Shown here piece by piece: positions 42,513 to 49,761 of a stretch of 64,000 nt of DNA; the first letter of the stretch is position 1; each line of letters begins with the position of its first letter. The DNA is from Hydrogenimonas cancrithermarum (GTDB taxonomy: Bacteria; Campylobacterota; Campylobacteria; Campylobacterales; Hydrogenimonadaceae). The notes below the pieces were generated by a model. That model worked only from the letters and a program-made list of their open reading frames with translations, did no database searches and was not told the DNA's origin. A program made the position numbers and the translations under genes. Location of the stretch: contig NZ_AP027370.1 in the NCBI RefSeq assembly GCF_030296055.1, forward strand, positions 248,001 through 312,000, in the 5' to 3' direction.

Positions 42513-42866
42513 ATGAACACCGACAGACCGGGCTGGGCCGAAGAGATTTTAAGAAAAATCGAATCCATTGAACGGCGGATGGAAGAGCGAAAGTGTTCAC
42601 CATGGGATTTTTACGACTTCATCAACGCATTTCGAAAAAAGATGTATCCCGATCCCGACAACGATCGCTATCCGGAAATCATCGTCAAAAAGCGGCGTAT
42701 CGGCGTGACTTTTCAGGGCTTGCTCTACAACAAGGAGACGAGCGACATTTTAAGCAGAGCGGACGCTTTCGAGACTTACAAAGAGCTTTACAGACGCTTC
42801 AAAAAGTACGAAGCGATGCGAAAACCTTCTCGCGAAAAACCGGACGCCTCTCCCCGAAACGAGTAA
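42513..42866 (+). CDS. Uncharacterised protein in the defence island
   Basis: A 117-residue protein of unknown family, rich in charged residues. An N-terminal helix (GWAEEILRKIESIERRM) is followed by a compact part with SPWDFYDFINAFRKKMYPD, the strand pair EIIVKKRRIGVTFQGLLYN and a C-terminal amphipathic helix. It has no signal peptide or membrane segment. It lies 128 nt after the vWA gene on the same strand and converges on the WYL regulator, 9 nt away. The frame is plausible from composition, but no function can be proposed. Confidence 0.6.
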   Translation: MNTDRPGWAEEILRKIESIERRMEERKCSPWDFYDFINAFRKKMYPDPDNDRYPEIIVKKRRIGVTFQGLLYNKETSDILSRADAFETYKELYRRFKKYEAMRKPSREKPDASPRNE

Positions 42867-42875
42867 ATACGCCCC

Positions 42876-43895
42876 TCACGCAAGACGCTTCAGCCCTTCT
42901 TCCAAATCTTTTTTCAGGGCCTCGCGCAGACTTTCAGGTTCACGTATCGTCAGATCGGGCATCCACCGTTTGACGAAAGGGAGTATCTCCATCGGCTGGG
43001 TGTACTCGAGGGTGAACTCCACGCTCCCGTCGGGAAGCTTTCCGACGAACCTCTGCGTCGGAAAGAAAGGTTTCATCCCCTCGTCGAAATAGAAGGCGAC
43101 CCTGGGCGACGCGACGATCACGGCCCGCTCGAACGGACCGAAAAGCGTCATGGGATTTTGGACTTTCTTGAAAAAGTCCTCGTACTTTTCCAATACCTGC
43201 CGACGGTATCCGACCTTTTTTTTGTTCGCATATTGTATGTCCTCGATGAAAGCCAGGCGCAGAAAACGGAACGACCCGTCGTTCATTTCGCAGGCAAGGT
43301 ACCAGTTGTCGCTCATGTGGAAGAGCTTGAGGCACTTGATATCTTCGAGTGTTTCGGAACGGCCGCCCTTTTTGTAGACGACGGTTCGATACTCCCGGTT
43401 TTTCACCGCATTTTTGAGCCTGGAAAAGATATCTTTCAGGTGCACGTCGTCCAGATTCTCGAAAGGGGAGCCGACGAAACGGAACACCCTTTCCTGGTCT
43501 TTGAGAATCGACTCCATGTGCCGTCTGCTCTCTTTGGCGTACCCTTTGAGCAGGGATGGGTCGTTTTCGTGCACCAGCTGCAAAAGCCAGGAAAGATCGT
43601 CGGAGGATTCGATGAAGAAACGGAAGATTTCGGAAACATCTCTCTCCCTGTCGGCGACGCGATAGACGGTAACCCGGCGTCCGCCACGGTCGACTTTTTT
43701 CTTTTCGGTCACGACGATATGGGAATATTTGGGATATATCTCTTCCTCCAAATAGCGCCGGAGCGTTCTCTCGTCCACTCCCAGCTCTTCCTGAATTCTG
43801 ACGTTTTGCGGATAAAGCTCTTCTCCCCGTGCCAGTTTGTCCATCAAAGCATAGAGATTTTCGACCTTTTTTTGGACGGCGTTGCTCTTTCCCAC
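42876..43895 (-). CDS. WYL-domain transcriptional regulator
   Basis: A 339-residue regulator. The N-terminal winged helix-turn-helix includes NVRIQEELGVDERTLRRYLE. Residues ~190-255 form the WYL domain with DNWYLACEM and FRFLRLAFIEDIQY, and the C-terminal ~80 residues resemble the WCX extension. The organisation matches PafB/PafC and the phage-defence regulators CapW and BrxR, whose WYL domains sense nucleic acid or nucleotide ligands. The GTG start at 43895 has AAGGAG upstream; the longer frame is antisense to intergenic sequence. It is 13 nt downstream of csx20, so both come from the island promoter at 44326-44358, which suggests autoregulation. Confidence 0.9.
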   Translation of the reverse strand: MGKSNAVQKKVENLYALMDKLARGEELYPQNVRIQEELGVDERTLRRYLEEEIYPKYSHIVVTEKKKVDRGGRRVTVYRVADRERDVSEIFRFFIESSDDLSWLLQLVHENDPSLLKGYAKESRRHMESILKDQERVFRFVGSPFENLDDVHLKDIFSRLKNAVKNREYRTVVYKKGGRSETLEDIKCLKLFHMSDNWYLACEMNDGSFRFLRLAFIEDIQYANKKKVGYRRQVLEKYEDFFKKVQNPMTLFGPFERAVIVASPRVAFYFDEGMKPFFPTQRFVGKLPDGSVEFTLEYTQPMEILPFVKRWMPDLTIREPESLREALKKDLEEGLKRLA

Positions 43896-43908
43896 GATCT
43901 GCTCCTTT

Positions 43909-44319
43909 TTATTCGATGGTTTCGTACACTCTGAAGCGAACATGTTCGAAAACGCGCGTCGTCGTGACGCGGTCGCCCTCGACCTTTTCGATCGCGCGCC
44001 TTTTCGTCGTCGCGTAGACGGGAACGAGCCCCCGGGAAGAGGCCCATCGCGCCATCGCGCAGGTGGCACCGAAGTCGCCCTGAACGAACAGAATGTCGCC
44101 GGGCATCCCCTCTTCAAGGATACGGGTGCGCAAAGGCATGAGAAGATTTCGTATCGATTCCGTTTCCGGCGGGATCCGCGACCATGTCTCGTCGACGATA
44201 TTTACGAATCGCGTTACGCCCCATCGCTTTCTGGCTTCGGTCTTCTGTATTTCCGTAATCGGGTGGGAAATGAGGATGAACATGGTTCTTGTCGAGTTGT
44301 CGTCATTCAGCTGTTTCAT
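43909..44319 (-). CDS. csx20: CRISPR-associated protein Csx20
   Basis: A small type III-associated protein, 136 residues from the ATG at 44319 or 124 from the ATG at 44283 (MFILISHPITEIQ). Family features are the N-terminal LISHPIT strand, the central ILFVQGDFGATCAMARW and the LVPVYATTKRRAIE motif. Csx20 has been reported as a ring nuclease that destroys cyclic tetra-adenylate, turning off CARF effectors. It is divergent from a CARF-HEPN gene, which fits. The start at 44283 leaves a 42-nt leader; that at 44319 would be nearly leaderless. Confidence 0.82.
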   Translation of the reverse strand: MKQLNDDNSTRTMFILISHPITEIQKTEARKRWGVTRFVNIVDETWSRIPPETESIRNLLMPLRTRILEEGMPGDILFVQGDFGATCAMARWASSRGLVPVYATTKRRAIEKVEGDRVTTTRVFEHVRFRVYETIE

Positions 44320-44325
44320 GGCACA

Positions 44326-44358
44326 ATAGTATAGTACAACTTTGACAAATCCTGACAA
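44326..44358 (-). promoter_or_regulatory. Island promoter element 4 (csx20-wyl operon)
   Basis: Read on the minus strand, two TTGTCA half-sites start at 44358 and 44348, and TACTAT starts at 44331, 17 bp after the second. The element lies in a 52-bp divergent gap; on the plus strand TATAGT (44330-44335) could serve the CARF-HEPN gene, so the half-sites would then lie just downstream of that start point. One regulator could switch the two directions oppositely. Confidence 0.6.
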
Positions 44359-44371
44359 AAAGGCTTCAACA

Positions 44372-45727
44372 ATGACTATCGTGACGTTTTTGGGAATGAT
44401 CGGGGTCAAACAAAACGGGGAAGGGGAGATGGCCATACCGGAAACGTTCAAGGCGGCTTCCTACCGCTTTTCACCGGCATTGACCCATGCGCTTGGTGCA
44501 TCCGGGGAGCCGATGTCGTATGCCAATATGCTACCTCTTTTGTTGGAGCGTTTCCCCAAGGCGCGGGTGATCGCAGTGGGGACCGAAACTTCCCATGCCG
44601 CGCAGGCGCATCTTTTGGTGAAAAAATATCCGCATCTGGCCGAGAGGCGCTACGACAAAGTGGTACTCGAAGACGCTCACGACTATCATGCCATTTTCAG
44701 AAAAATGGGAGATGTGTTGGAGGAGGACGAAGCGCTCGTCGTCGACATAAGCCACAGTTTTCGCCATCTTCCCTCATTGATGATGGTCGACATGGTCATC
44801 GAAAATGTGAAAAACCCCGGACGCATCCGTCACATTCTCTTCGCCAAGGAGCTCGAACCAGGCAAACGTTACGTCATCGTCGACTTACGCGAATACCTGA
44901 CGCTGGCCAATGTCTCCTACGCCTTGGCGAGTTTCACGAAAAACTATACGGTCGCCATCTCCGTGCGGACGGTCGAAGAGGTGTATCAGGCGCTTCTGAA
45001 CGAACTCTCCGTTTTTAGCGAGCATATGCTTGCCAACTCGTTCGAAGCCCTTTTGCGTGACGGTGAAAAATATTCGGTAACTCGTAGAATACTCGAAACA
45101 CTCGAACTCGTAAAGCGGCACGAACGGACCAAGGACCTGATCCACCCGCTCGTACCCTATCTCGAGAAAATTTCGGCACACATGAAGGAGATCCTCTCCC
45201 ATGCCAGCGACCCCGCCGACGAGAGATTGTATTTTTTCGCCAATCTGATGTTCGACAAAGGCTACCTGCTTAACGCCCTGACGCTGCTCGACGAGGCGGC
45301 TGCCGCCTACTGTGTCGAAGGATTTCGAAAAAAACCCGCCGTAAAAGAGAGTCTCGAAACCTTCGAGCGGGCCATAGAAAACAGAGACAACGAAAAGATC
45401 TACAACCGCTATGAGCTGACCAGCATGGCCAAGAACATCGTCAAGCTGGGGAGAAATTTCAAAAAGTACTACAATGGAAAACTCGCATCCGACGCGAAGA
45501 TTGCCGAAACTTTCATCGATCGTGCACGATCGTATGTCAACGAACACTATTGGCGCATGAAATCCCTCAGAGATTTCCTCTACGACTGCGACACGACCCG
45601 CAACAACCTCGCCCACGCCAACAGCGACAAACGCCTGGACGAAGTGAAAAAGGATATTCGAGATCTCCTCACCCGTTATGAAAAGGTGTGCCAGGTCGAA
45701 GATCCGCTGGGGCGATATTCGACCTGA
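44372..45727 (+). CDS. Second CARF-HEPN effector (Csx1/Csx2-like)
   Basis: A 451-residue cyclic-oligoadenylate-activated ribonuclease candidate. The CARF domain begins MTIVTFLGMIG and carries the DxSH variant VDISHSFRHLPS (~residue 125). The C-terminal HEPN has R-x4-H as TRNNLAH (~410). It is diverged from the copy at 31594 and lies outside the csm operon, paired with csx20. The start at 44372 gives a CARF domain without extra residues; the frame is open 30 nt further upstream. Two such effectors may respond to different ring sizes (inference). Confidence 0.88.
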   Translation: MTIVTFLGMIGVKQNGEGEMAIPETFKAASYRFSPALTHALGASGEPMSYANMLPLLLERFPKARVIAVGTETSHAAQAHLLVKKYPHLAERRYDKVVLEDAHDYHAIFRKMGDVLEEDEALVVDISHSFRHLPSLMMVDMVIENVKNPGRIRHILFAKELEPGKRYVIVDLREYLTLANVSYALASFTKNYTVAISVRTVEEVYQALLNELSVFSEHMLANSFEALLRDGEKYSVTRRILETLELVKRHERTKDLIHPLVPYLEKISAHMKEILSHASDPADERLYFFANLMFDKGYLLNALTLLDEAAAAYCVEGFRKKPAVKESLETFERAIENRDNEKIYNRYELTSMAKNIVKLGRNFKKYYNGKLASDAKIAETFIDRARSYVNEHYWRMKSLRDFLYDCDTTRNNLAHANSDKRLDEVKKDIRDLLTRYEKVCQVEDPLGRYST

Positions 45728-45848
45728 TCCATTTTGGAGATGGGGATATTTTCAAACCCCAAACCTTTCCCCTCAACTCTCACAATGCGGCAACAACGAG
45801 CGTATCGGTGTCGAAACACCCGGTAAGCCACCAAAAACCCATTCCTGA

Positions 45849-45881
45849 TTGACATGTTTTGACATTATCATGATTTAAACT
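45849..45881 (+). promoter_or_regulatory. Island promoter element 5 (darT1-NADAR operon)
   Basis: Two perfect TTGACA half-sites at 45849 and 45859 (10 bp apart), with TAAACT (45876-45881) 17 bp after the second and the darT ATG 24 nt further on. Neither TTGACA is at canonical -35 spacing from the -10, which argues for an activator or repressor site rather than a plain sigma70 promoter. Confidence 0.62.
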
Positions 45882-45905
45882 TGCACCATCTCAACCAAAG
45901 GAGCG

Positions 45906-46490
45906 ATGGTGCGAAGAACAACCAACAGAAGCATGATGCATGCGGGCCGTATTTCGCCGTGCAAACCTTCCGACTTGCTCCGTCGCTACGACATCGACCG
46001 CCTCTACCATTTTACGCATGTCGGCAACCTCCCTTCCATTCTACGGTCCGGAGGCCTGCTTTCGCATGCGAAACTCGAAAACCGATCGGTCGATGTACGA
46101 TACGCGTCGGACACCCTTTCGCGCAATCTGGACAGGGCAAAAAACCTGGACGATTACGTGAGGCTCAGTTTCGTCACGAACCTGCCCATGTATTGGAAAT
46201 CGGTCTATCGGCACGGAGAGGGGACTTTCGTTTGGCTCGAAATCGATGCGAACGTCATCGACCGGCCGCAAACACTCGTTTCTACCCTCAACGCCACGGA
46301 CAATTTTGCGCTGATCGGCGAAGCGTGCGATATCGTTTCCAAGATTCCCTTGGGGCTGCTGGCCAAAGACATAGGGCTGGCCGATCTGAACGACCATCAA
46401 AAAAGGGTCGTTCAGGCGGAAGTGCTCGTCAAAGAGTTCGTACCATTGGAGATGATCATGAATTTCGATGCCGTTACAGGAGGAAAATGA
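45906..46490 (+). CDS. darT: DarT-type DNA ADP-ribosyltransferase toxin
   Basis: A 194-residue DUF4433-family toxin that attaches ADP-ribose from NAD to single-stranded DNA. Its NAD-binding start LYHFTHVGNLPSILRSGGLL (~residues 32-51) and the catalytic-Glu segment QAEVLVKEFVPLEM (~170-183) are conserved; between them is the substrate-binding loop (LPMYWKSVYRH). The partner is a NADAR protein, which places it in the DarT1 branch, where guanine is modified. It starts at an ATG behind AAAGGAG and overlaps the antitoxin gene (TGATG). DarT modules block phage DNA replication. Confidence 0.88.
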   Translation: MVRRTTNRSMMHAGRISPCKPSDLLRRYDIDRLYHFTHVGNLPSILRSGGLLSHAKLENRSVDVRYASDTLSRNLDRAKNLDDYVRLSFVTNLPMYWKSVYRHGEGTFVWLEIDANVIDRPQTLVSTLNATDNFALIGEACDIVSKIPLGLLAKDIGLADLNDHQKRVVQAEVLVKEFVPLEMIMNFDAVTGGK

Positions 46491-47173
46491 TGGCCAGACG
46501 CCCCCTATTTATCGCGACGAAAGATCCCGACATGCCGGTGAAAGTCGTGGATGTCGAGTTTGAATGGTTCGCTGGGATGAACGTGAAGCGAAAGCGCCTC
46601 TGTATCGCATCGCTTCACGAGGCAGCGGCGCAGCTGTACGGAGTTCCGAACGGGCGGATTCTGGAGATTTCCAGCAAATCGGAAAATCATCTGGGCGCGG
46701 CGATGAGCGCTTTCAACCTCTCCGTCGATGCCGGAAACGGCGCAAGCGTCAGCGTGGAGTCGATTTTTCAGGGCAGTAAAGTTTTCGAACGCGGCGGTCC
46801 CTATACCGAGATATACGGCATGAGCGCCAGGCAGGCGAAAAAATATGAAAAGCTCTACGACTCCGGAAACCTTCTATATTTTCTTCGAAAAGGAGAACGG
46901 TGGGATCTCGAGCCCAGAACAGCCTTTTACGACTGGGTCTATCTGAACGCCCTGGTACGAAATCCAAAGCTCGCCGAGGCAGTAATGGCGTACGAAGCGT
47001 TCACCGATATCGAATTCAACCCGAAAAAATCGATCAACTGCCAGGCCGCATCTGCGGCGCTGTTCGTTTCACTTGTGAGTCTCGGGGTGATCGTAGAGGC
47101 GCTGTCGGGAAAGGAATCCTTTCTCGAAATGACGAGGGGGCACGCTCCGAGAGAGAAGGGGCGGTTGCTTTGA
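46490..47173 (+). CDS. DarT1-associated NADAR antitoxin
   Basis: A 227-residue antitoxin that should remove ADP-ribose from DNA. Recognisable NADAR-family segments are SKSENHLGAAMSAFN, VESIFQGSKVFERGGPYTE, RTAFYDWVYLNAL and YEAFTDIEFNPKKSINCQA. The ATG at 46490 overlaps the toxin's stop (a second ATG three bases upstream is possible), so toxin and antitoxin are co-translated. It differs from the macrodomain DarG antitoxins of DarT2. Confidence 0.85.
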   Translation: MARRPLFIATKDPDMPVKVVDVEFEWFAGMNVKRKRLCIASLHEAAAQLYGVPNGRILEISSKSENHLGAAMSAFNLSVDAGNGASVSVESIFQGSKVFERGGPYTEIYGMSARQAKKYEKLYDSGNLLYFLRKGERWDLEPRTAFYDWVYLNALVRNPKLAEAVMAYEAFTDIEFNPKKSINCQAASAALFVSLVSLGVIVEALSGKESFLEMTRGHAPREKGRLL

Positions 47174-47228
47174 TGCTTGTGTCGAGGGACACATCCTTTT
47201 GTCACAGTGACAGGCGAACGGAACGAAA

Positions 47229-47261
47229 ATGACACGAACTGACCGTTAAATCCTCTACAAT
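47229..47261 (+). promoter_or_regulatory. Island promoter element 6 (PP2C-kinase operon)
   Basis: Half-sites ATGACA (47229) and CTGACC (47239), then TACAAT (47256-47261) 17 bp after the second, and the PP2C ATG 28 nt later. A perfect dyad TGTCAC-A-GTGACA (47200-47212) lies just upstream. Spacing and sequence closely match the vWA promoter at 41634. Confidence 0.65.
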
Positions 47262-47289
47262 GAAAGAAATCCAACCGCAAGGAGCCGCC

Positions 47290-48099
47290 ATGAGCAAGCG
47301 CCGCGACCAGAATACCTCCGAGCGCATAATCGCAAAAAAATGCGAGGATACGGGCGAGGCCGCAACCATGATCAGTGCCGCCAGAGTGCGGGGACGGAGC
47401 CATACGAAATGCGACGACCGATTTTTCTGGCGCAGATCCGGAGGATGGCATGTCGTCGCGTTGGCCGATGGCGCAGGTTCGTGCATGCTCTCTTCAGAGG
47501 GTGCGAAAATCGTCACCGAAAAGGCGTGCCGTATCCTTCCTTCGATGCTGGGAAATCCCGGAAATCTTGACGGTTTACAGGTTTCGCAAAGTCTGTCGGC
47601 CCTACCTGTGAGATTGCGTCTTGCCGTGGCGATGCGCTATCTGCCAGCCCTTGATATCGTCGATATAGGCGATTTCGCTTCGACGCTGTTGGTGTGTGCC
47701 CATCATGTCGCTTCCGGGTATTGGGTGATCGCGCATATCGGCGACGGCGTGATCGCCGCGACCGACGGGACGGGAAAGGTGCGAACGCTGACACATCCGG
47801 ACAATGGGGAGTTCGCCAACACTACCCGCTTCTATACCGACGCCGATGCGCACAGTACCATGCGTGTCCTCGTGAAAAAAGATATCCACGGTGTGATATT
47901 AATGAGCGATGGGGTATCCCATTCGCTCTATCGCAAAAGCGACGGTGCGGTCTCTTCTTCGGTCGCCGGTTTTTTCGCATGCCAAAGGATATTTGGCGAA
48001 AAGGCGTGTTCGACGGTGTTGCGCCGCAGTATCGAGCGGGCGATCGCCATGAAGAGCGACGACGACTGCTCGATCGTGATTTTCCAACGAAAGGATTGA
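47290..48099 (+). CDS. PP2C-type Ser/Thr phosphatase
   Basis: A 269-residue metal-dependent phosphatase. PP2C motifs are SHTKCDDRF, VVALADGAGS, WVIAHIGDGVIAA, GVILMSDGVSHS and the terminal SDDDCSIVIF; the Asp residues form the two-metal centre. It is followed 1 nt later by a protein kinase gene, so phosphatase and kinase act as a pair. With the vWA protein at 41695 they match the TerY-P triad proposed for stress and defence signalling. The ATG at 47290 has AGGAG upstream; an in-frame ATG at 47260 overlaps the -10 box. Confidence 0.9.
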   Translation: MSKRRDQNTSERIIAKKCEDTGEAATMISAARVRGRSHTKCDDRFFWRRSGGWHVVALADGAGSCMLSSEGAKIVTEKACRILPSMLGNPGNLDGLQVSQSLSALPVRLRLAVAMRYLPALDIVDIGDFASTLLVCAHHVASGYWVIAHIGDGVIAATDGTGKVRTLTHPDNGEFANTTRFYTDADAHSTMRVLVKKDIHGVILMSDGVSHSLYRKSDGAVSSSVAGFFACQRIFGEKACSTVLRRSIERAIAMKSDDDCSIVIFQRKD

Positions 48100-48100
48100 C

Positions 48101-49357
48101 ATGGGATTTTTCGCGAGCCTGTTCGAAGAGAGCGTATCCGACTTGCGGGCCGGTGCGGAATGCGACGCAAGTGTGGCGCCTGAAAAACTCGTCTCGGCGT
48201 CTGTTCGGTATTACACCCAAAGGTCAAAAACGCCCGTCGAGCTGGAAAAGAAGCTTGGCGAAGGCGGAGAGGGCAGCGTCTATGCGGTCGAAGACCACCC
48301 AAAAGTCGTCGCGAAAATCTACGCTCCCAGCCAGCGGACCGATGCCCGTTTGAAAAAGCTCGAGAGAATCCTGTCGAAGAGAATTACGATCGAGGAGATC
48401 AAACAGTGCCATATCGCCATGCCGCTCGAGATTCTCGTGGACAAAGAGGGTGGGTTCGTCGGGTACCTGATGCCCAAAGTCGATGGGATCGCCCTGAAAA
48501 ACGCCTATTTCTCGAGGCAGCGTATCGAACGCCGTTTTCCGGATGCAAATCGGTTGACGCTGGTGATCTTCTGCATCCACTTCCTCCGCCAGGCAGAGTT
48601 TCTTCATAGTAGAGGGATGCTGATAGGCGATGTCAATCCGCTCAACATCATGGTCGACCCGGCCCGTCCGAAAAAAGGATGGCTCGTGGACACCGACTCG
48701 TTCCAGGTCGACGAACTCCCCTGTCCGGTCGGTACCGATATCTTTACGCCTCCTTCACTGCAAAACCGTGATTTCAAAACGACACTGCGCTCAAGAGAGG
48801 ACGAATATTTTTCCATCGCCATCATGATCTTCATGATTTTGATGCTTGGAAAGCATCCTTATTCGCGCAAGGGAGGAGGGAATCCATCGGATAATATAAA
48901 AAAGCACCTCTTTCCCTACCGTTCCATGGGAAGGCTAGACGATGTACCGGCCGGTATTTGGGGATTTGTCTGGAGCCATTTTCCAAGAAGGCTGAAAGAG
49001 ACGTTCGAACGGGTGTTCAGGGACGAGGAACGAATCGATCTGCAGGAGTGGCGCTCCATATTGATCCAATACGCCAGTTTTATCGAGATGGGTTATTTTA
49101 CACAAGAGATCGTACCCCTTTCGTTTCGTTCCAGGGATGCCGAGCCGGTACGATGCAGGGATTGCGGACGAAGCTTTCTGATCGACAGAGGATTTCTAAA
49201 AAAATTGACTATCCAAGGGAAAGCACCTGTATGCTCTTTATGCCGACAGAAAATACAGGCGACGATAATGACCCGAAAAAACGGCAAAAAAGTTTCGGAT
49301 GCTGTCAAACAGGCACGATTCAATGCGAAATCGACACACTACAAGGAAATACGCTAA
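48101..49357 (+). CDS. Ser/Thr protein kinase with C-terminal zinc ribbon
   Basis: A 418-residue kinase. The Gly-rich loop is GEGGEGSVYAV (~residue 53), with the ATP-binding Lys in VVAKIY, the catalytic loop GDVNPLNIMV (~175, Asp and Asn kept) and the metal-binding DTDSFQ instead of DFG (~197). Near residue 350 a zinc ribbon follows (CRDCGRSF ... CSLCRQKI), then a basic tail. The protein has no membrane helix. This type is the kinase of TerY-P phosphatase/kinase pairs. It has an AAAGGA ribosome-binding site. Confidence 0.88.
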   Translation: MGFFASLFEESVSDLRAGAECDASVAPEKLVSASVRYYTQRSKTPVELEKKLGEGGEGSVYAVEDHPKVVAKIYAPSQRTDARLKKLERILSKRITIEEIKQCHIAMPLEILVDKEGGFVGYLMPKVDGIALKNAYFSRQRIERRFPDANRLTLVIFCIHFLRQAEFLHSRGMLIGDVNPLNIMVDPARPKKGWLVDTDSFQVDELPCPVGTDIFTPPSLQNRDFKTTLRSREDEYFSIAIMIFMILMLGKHPYSRKGGGNPSDNIKKHLFPYRSMGRLDDVPAGIWGFVWSHFPRRLKETFERVFRDEERIDLQEWRSILIQYASFIEMGYFTQEIVPLSFRSRDAEPVRCRDCGRSFLIDRGFLKKLTIQGKAPVCSLCRQKIQATIMTRKNGKKVSDAVKQARFNAKSTHYKEIR

Positions 49358-49398
49358 AAGCCTTAAAATAAGGGATATTTAATAACCAAAAAATACTA

Positions 49399-49433
49399 AT
49401 TACGACAAAATCCGATTTCAAAAGGATTAAATT
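49399..49433 (+). repeat. Solitary degenerate CRISPR repeat
   Basis: A 35-bp segment that aligns without gaps to the array repeat with 25 of 35 identical bases: it starts ATTACGA and keeps CCGATTT in the same place, then GGATT near the end. It is 9.4 kb from the array, in the same orientation, with no second good repeat beside it. It could be a relic of an older array, a stand-alone crRNA-like unit, or a regulatory pseudo-repeat as in CreTA-type elements. Confidence 0.6.
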
Positions 49434-49497
49434 CGCAAATTTCAATTTGCTCTACAATAGCCATCAAAAAAACCGCATAATATAATTACGTTTTAAT

Positions 49498-49733
49498 ATG
49501 AAGAATTTCGAAGTGAACAGAATATACGATAGTCAGGTAATTGCCACCATCCCACGTAAAGTCTCAGGGGACGGAAGGTGGTCTGCCCTTATGGAAGAGA
49601 AGAATTCGACTTCATTAAAATCGAAGCTTCGGTTGAGGAGATCGCGTGCCACTTTCACAGACCGAGAGGTATGTCCCTGGCCGTCAAAGTGACGGTCTTG
49701 TTACGGCAAAACGGGGGAGACTCTCACACTTGA
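49498..49733 (+). pseudogene. Frameshifted remnant of an unknown small gene
   Basis: Starts with ATG and reads MKNFEVNRIYDSQVIATIPR for about 40 codons, then loses sense. The next frame continues with EEFDFIKIEASVEEIACHFH and AVKVTVLLRQNGG to a TGA at 49733. The two halves look like one protein broken by a single frameshift near 49590-49600. The parent family is not recognised, and there is no clear ribosome-binding site. Confidence 0.35.
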
Positions 49734-49761
49734 ATCCCAAATCTTTGTCCGCTACGATCGG

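Larger units (their letters stand above)
49358..49761. other. AT-rich interval with CRISPR-repeat relic and gene remnant
   Basis: About 400 bp between the kinase and the next minus-strand gene. It contains a solitary degenerate CRISPR repeat (49399-49433), a hairpin GCAAATT-TC-AATTTGC (49435-49450), a TATAAT (49481-49486) and a short frameshifted coding remnant (49498-49733). Confidence 0.6.

Noticed and set aside
49485-49518. A second degenerate CRISPR repeat after the one at 49399
   Set aside because: Only the first six bases and a few at the end agree; the middle matches at chance level.
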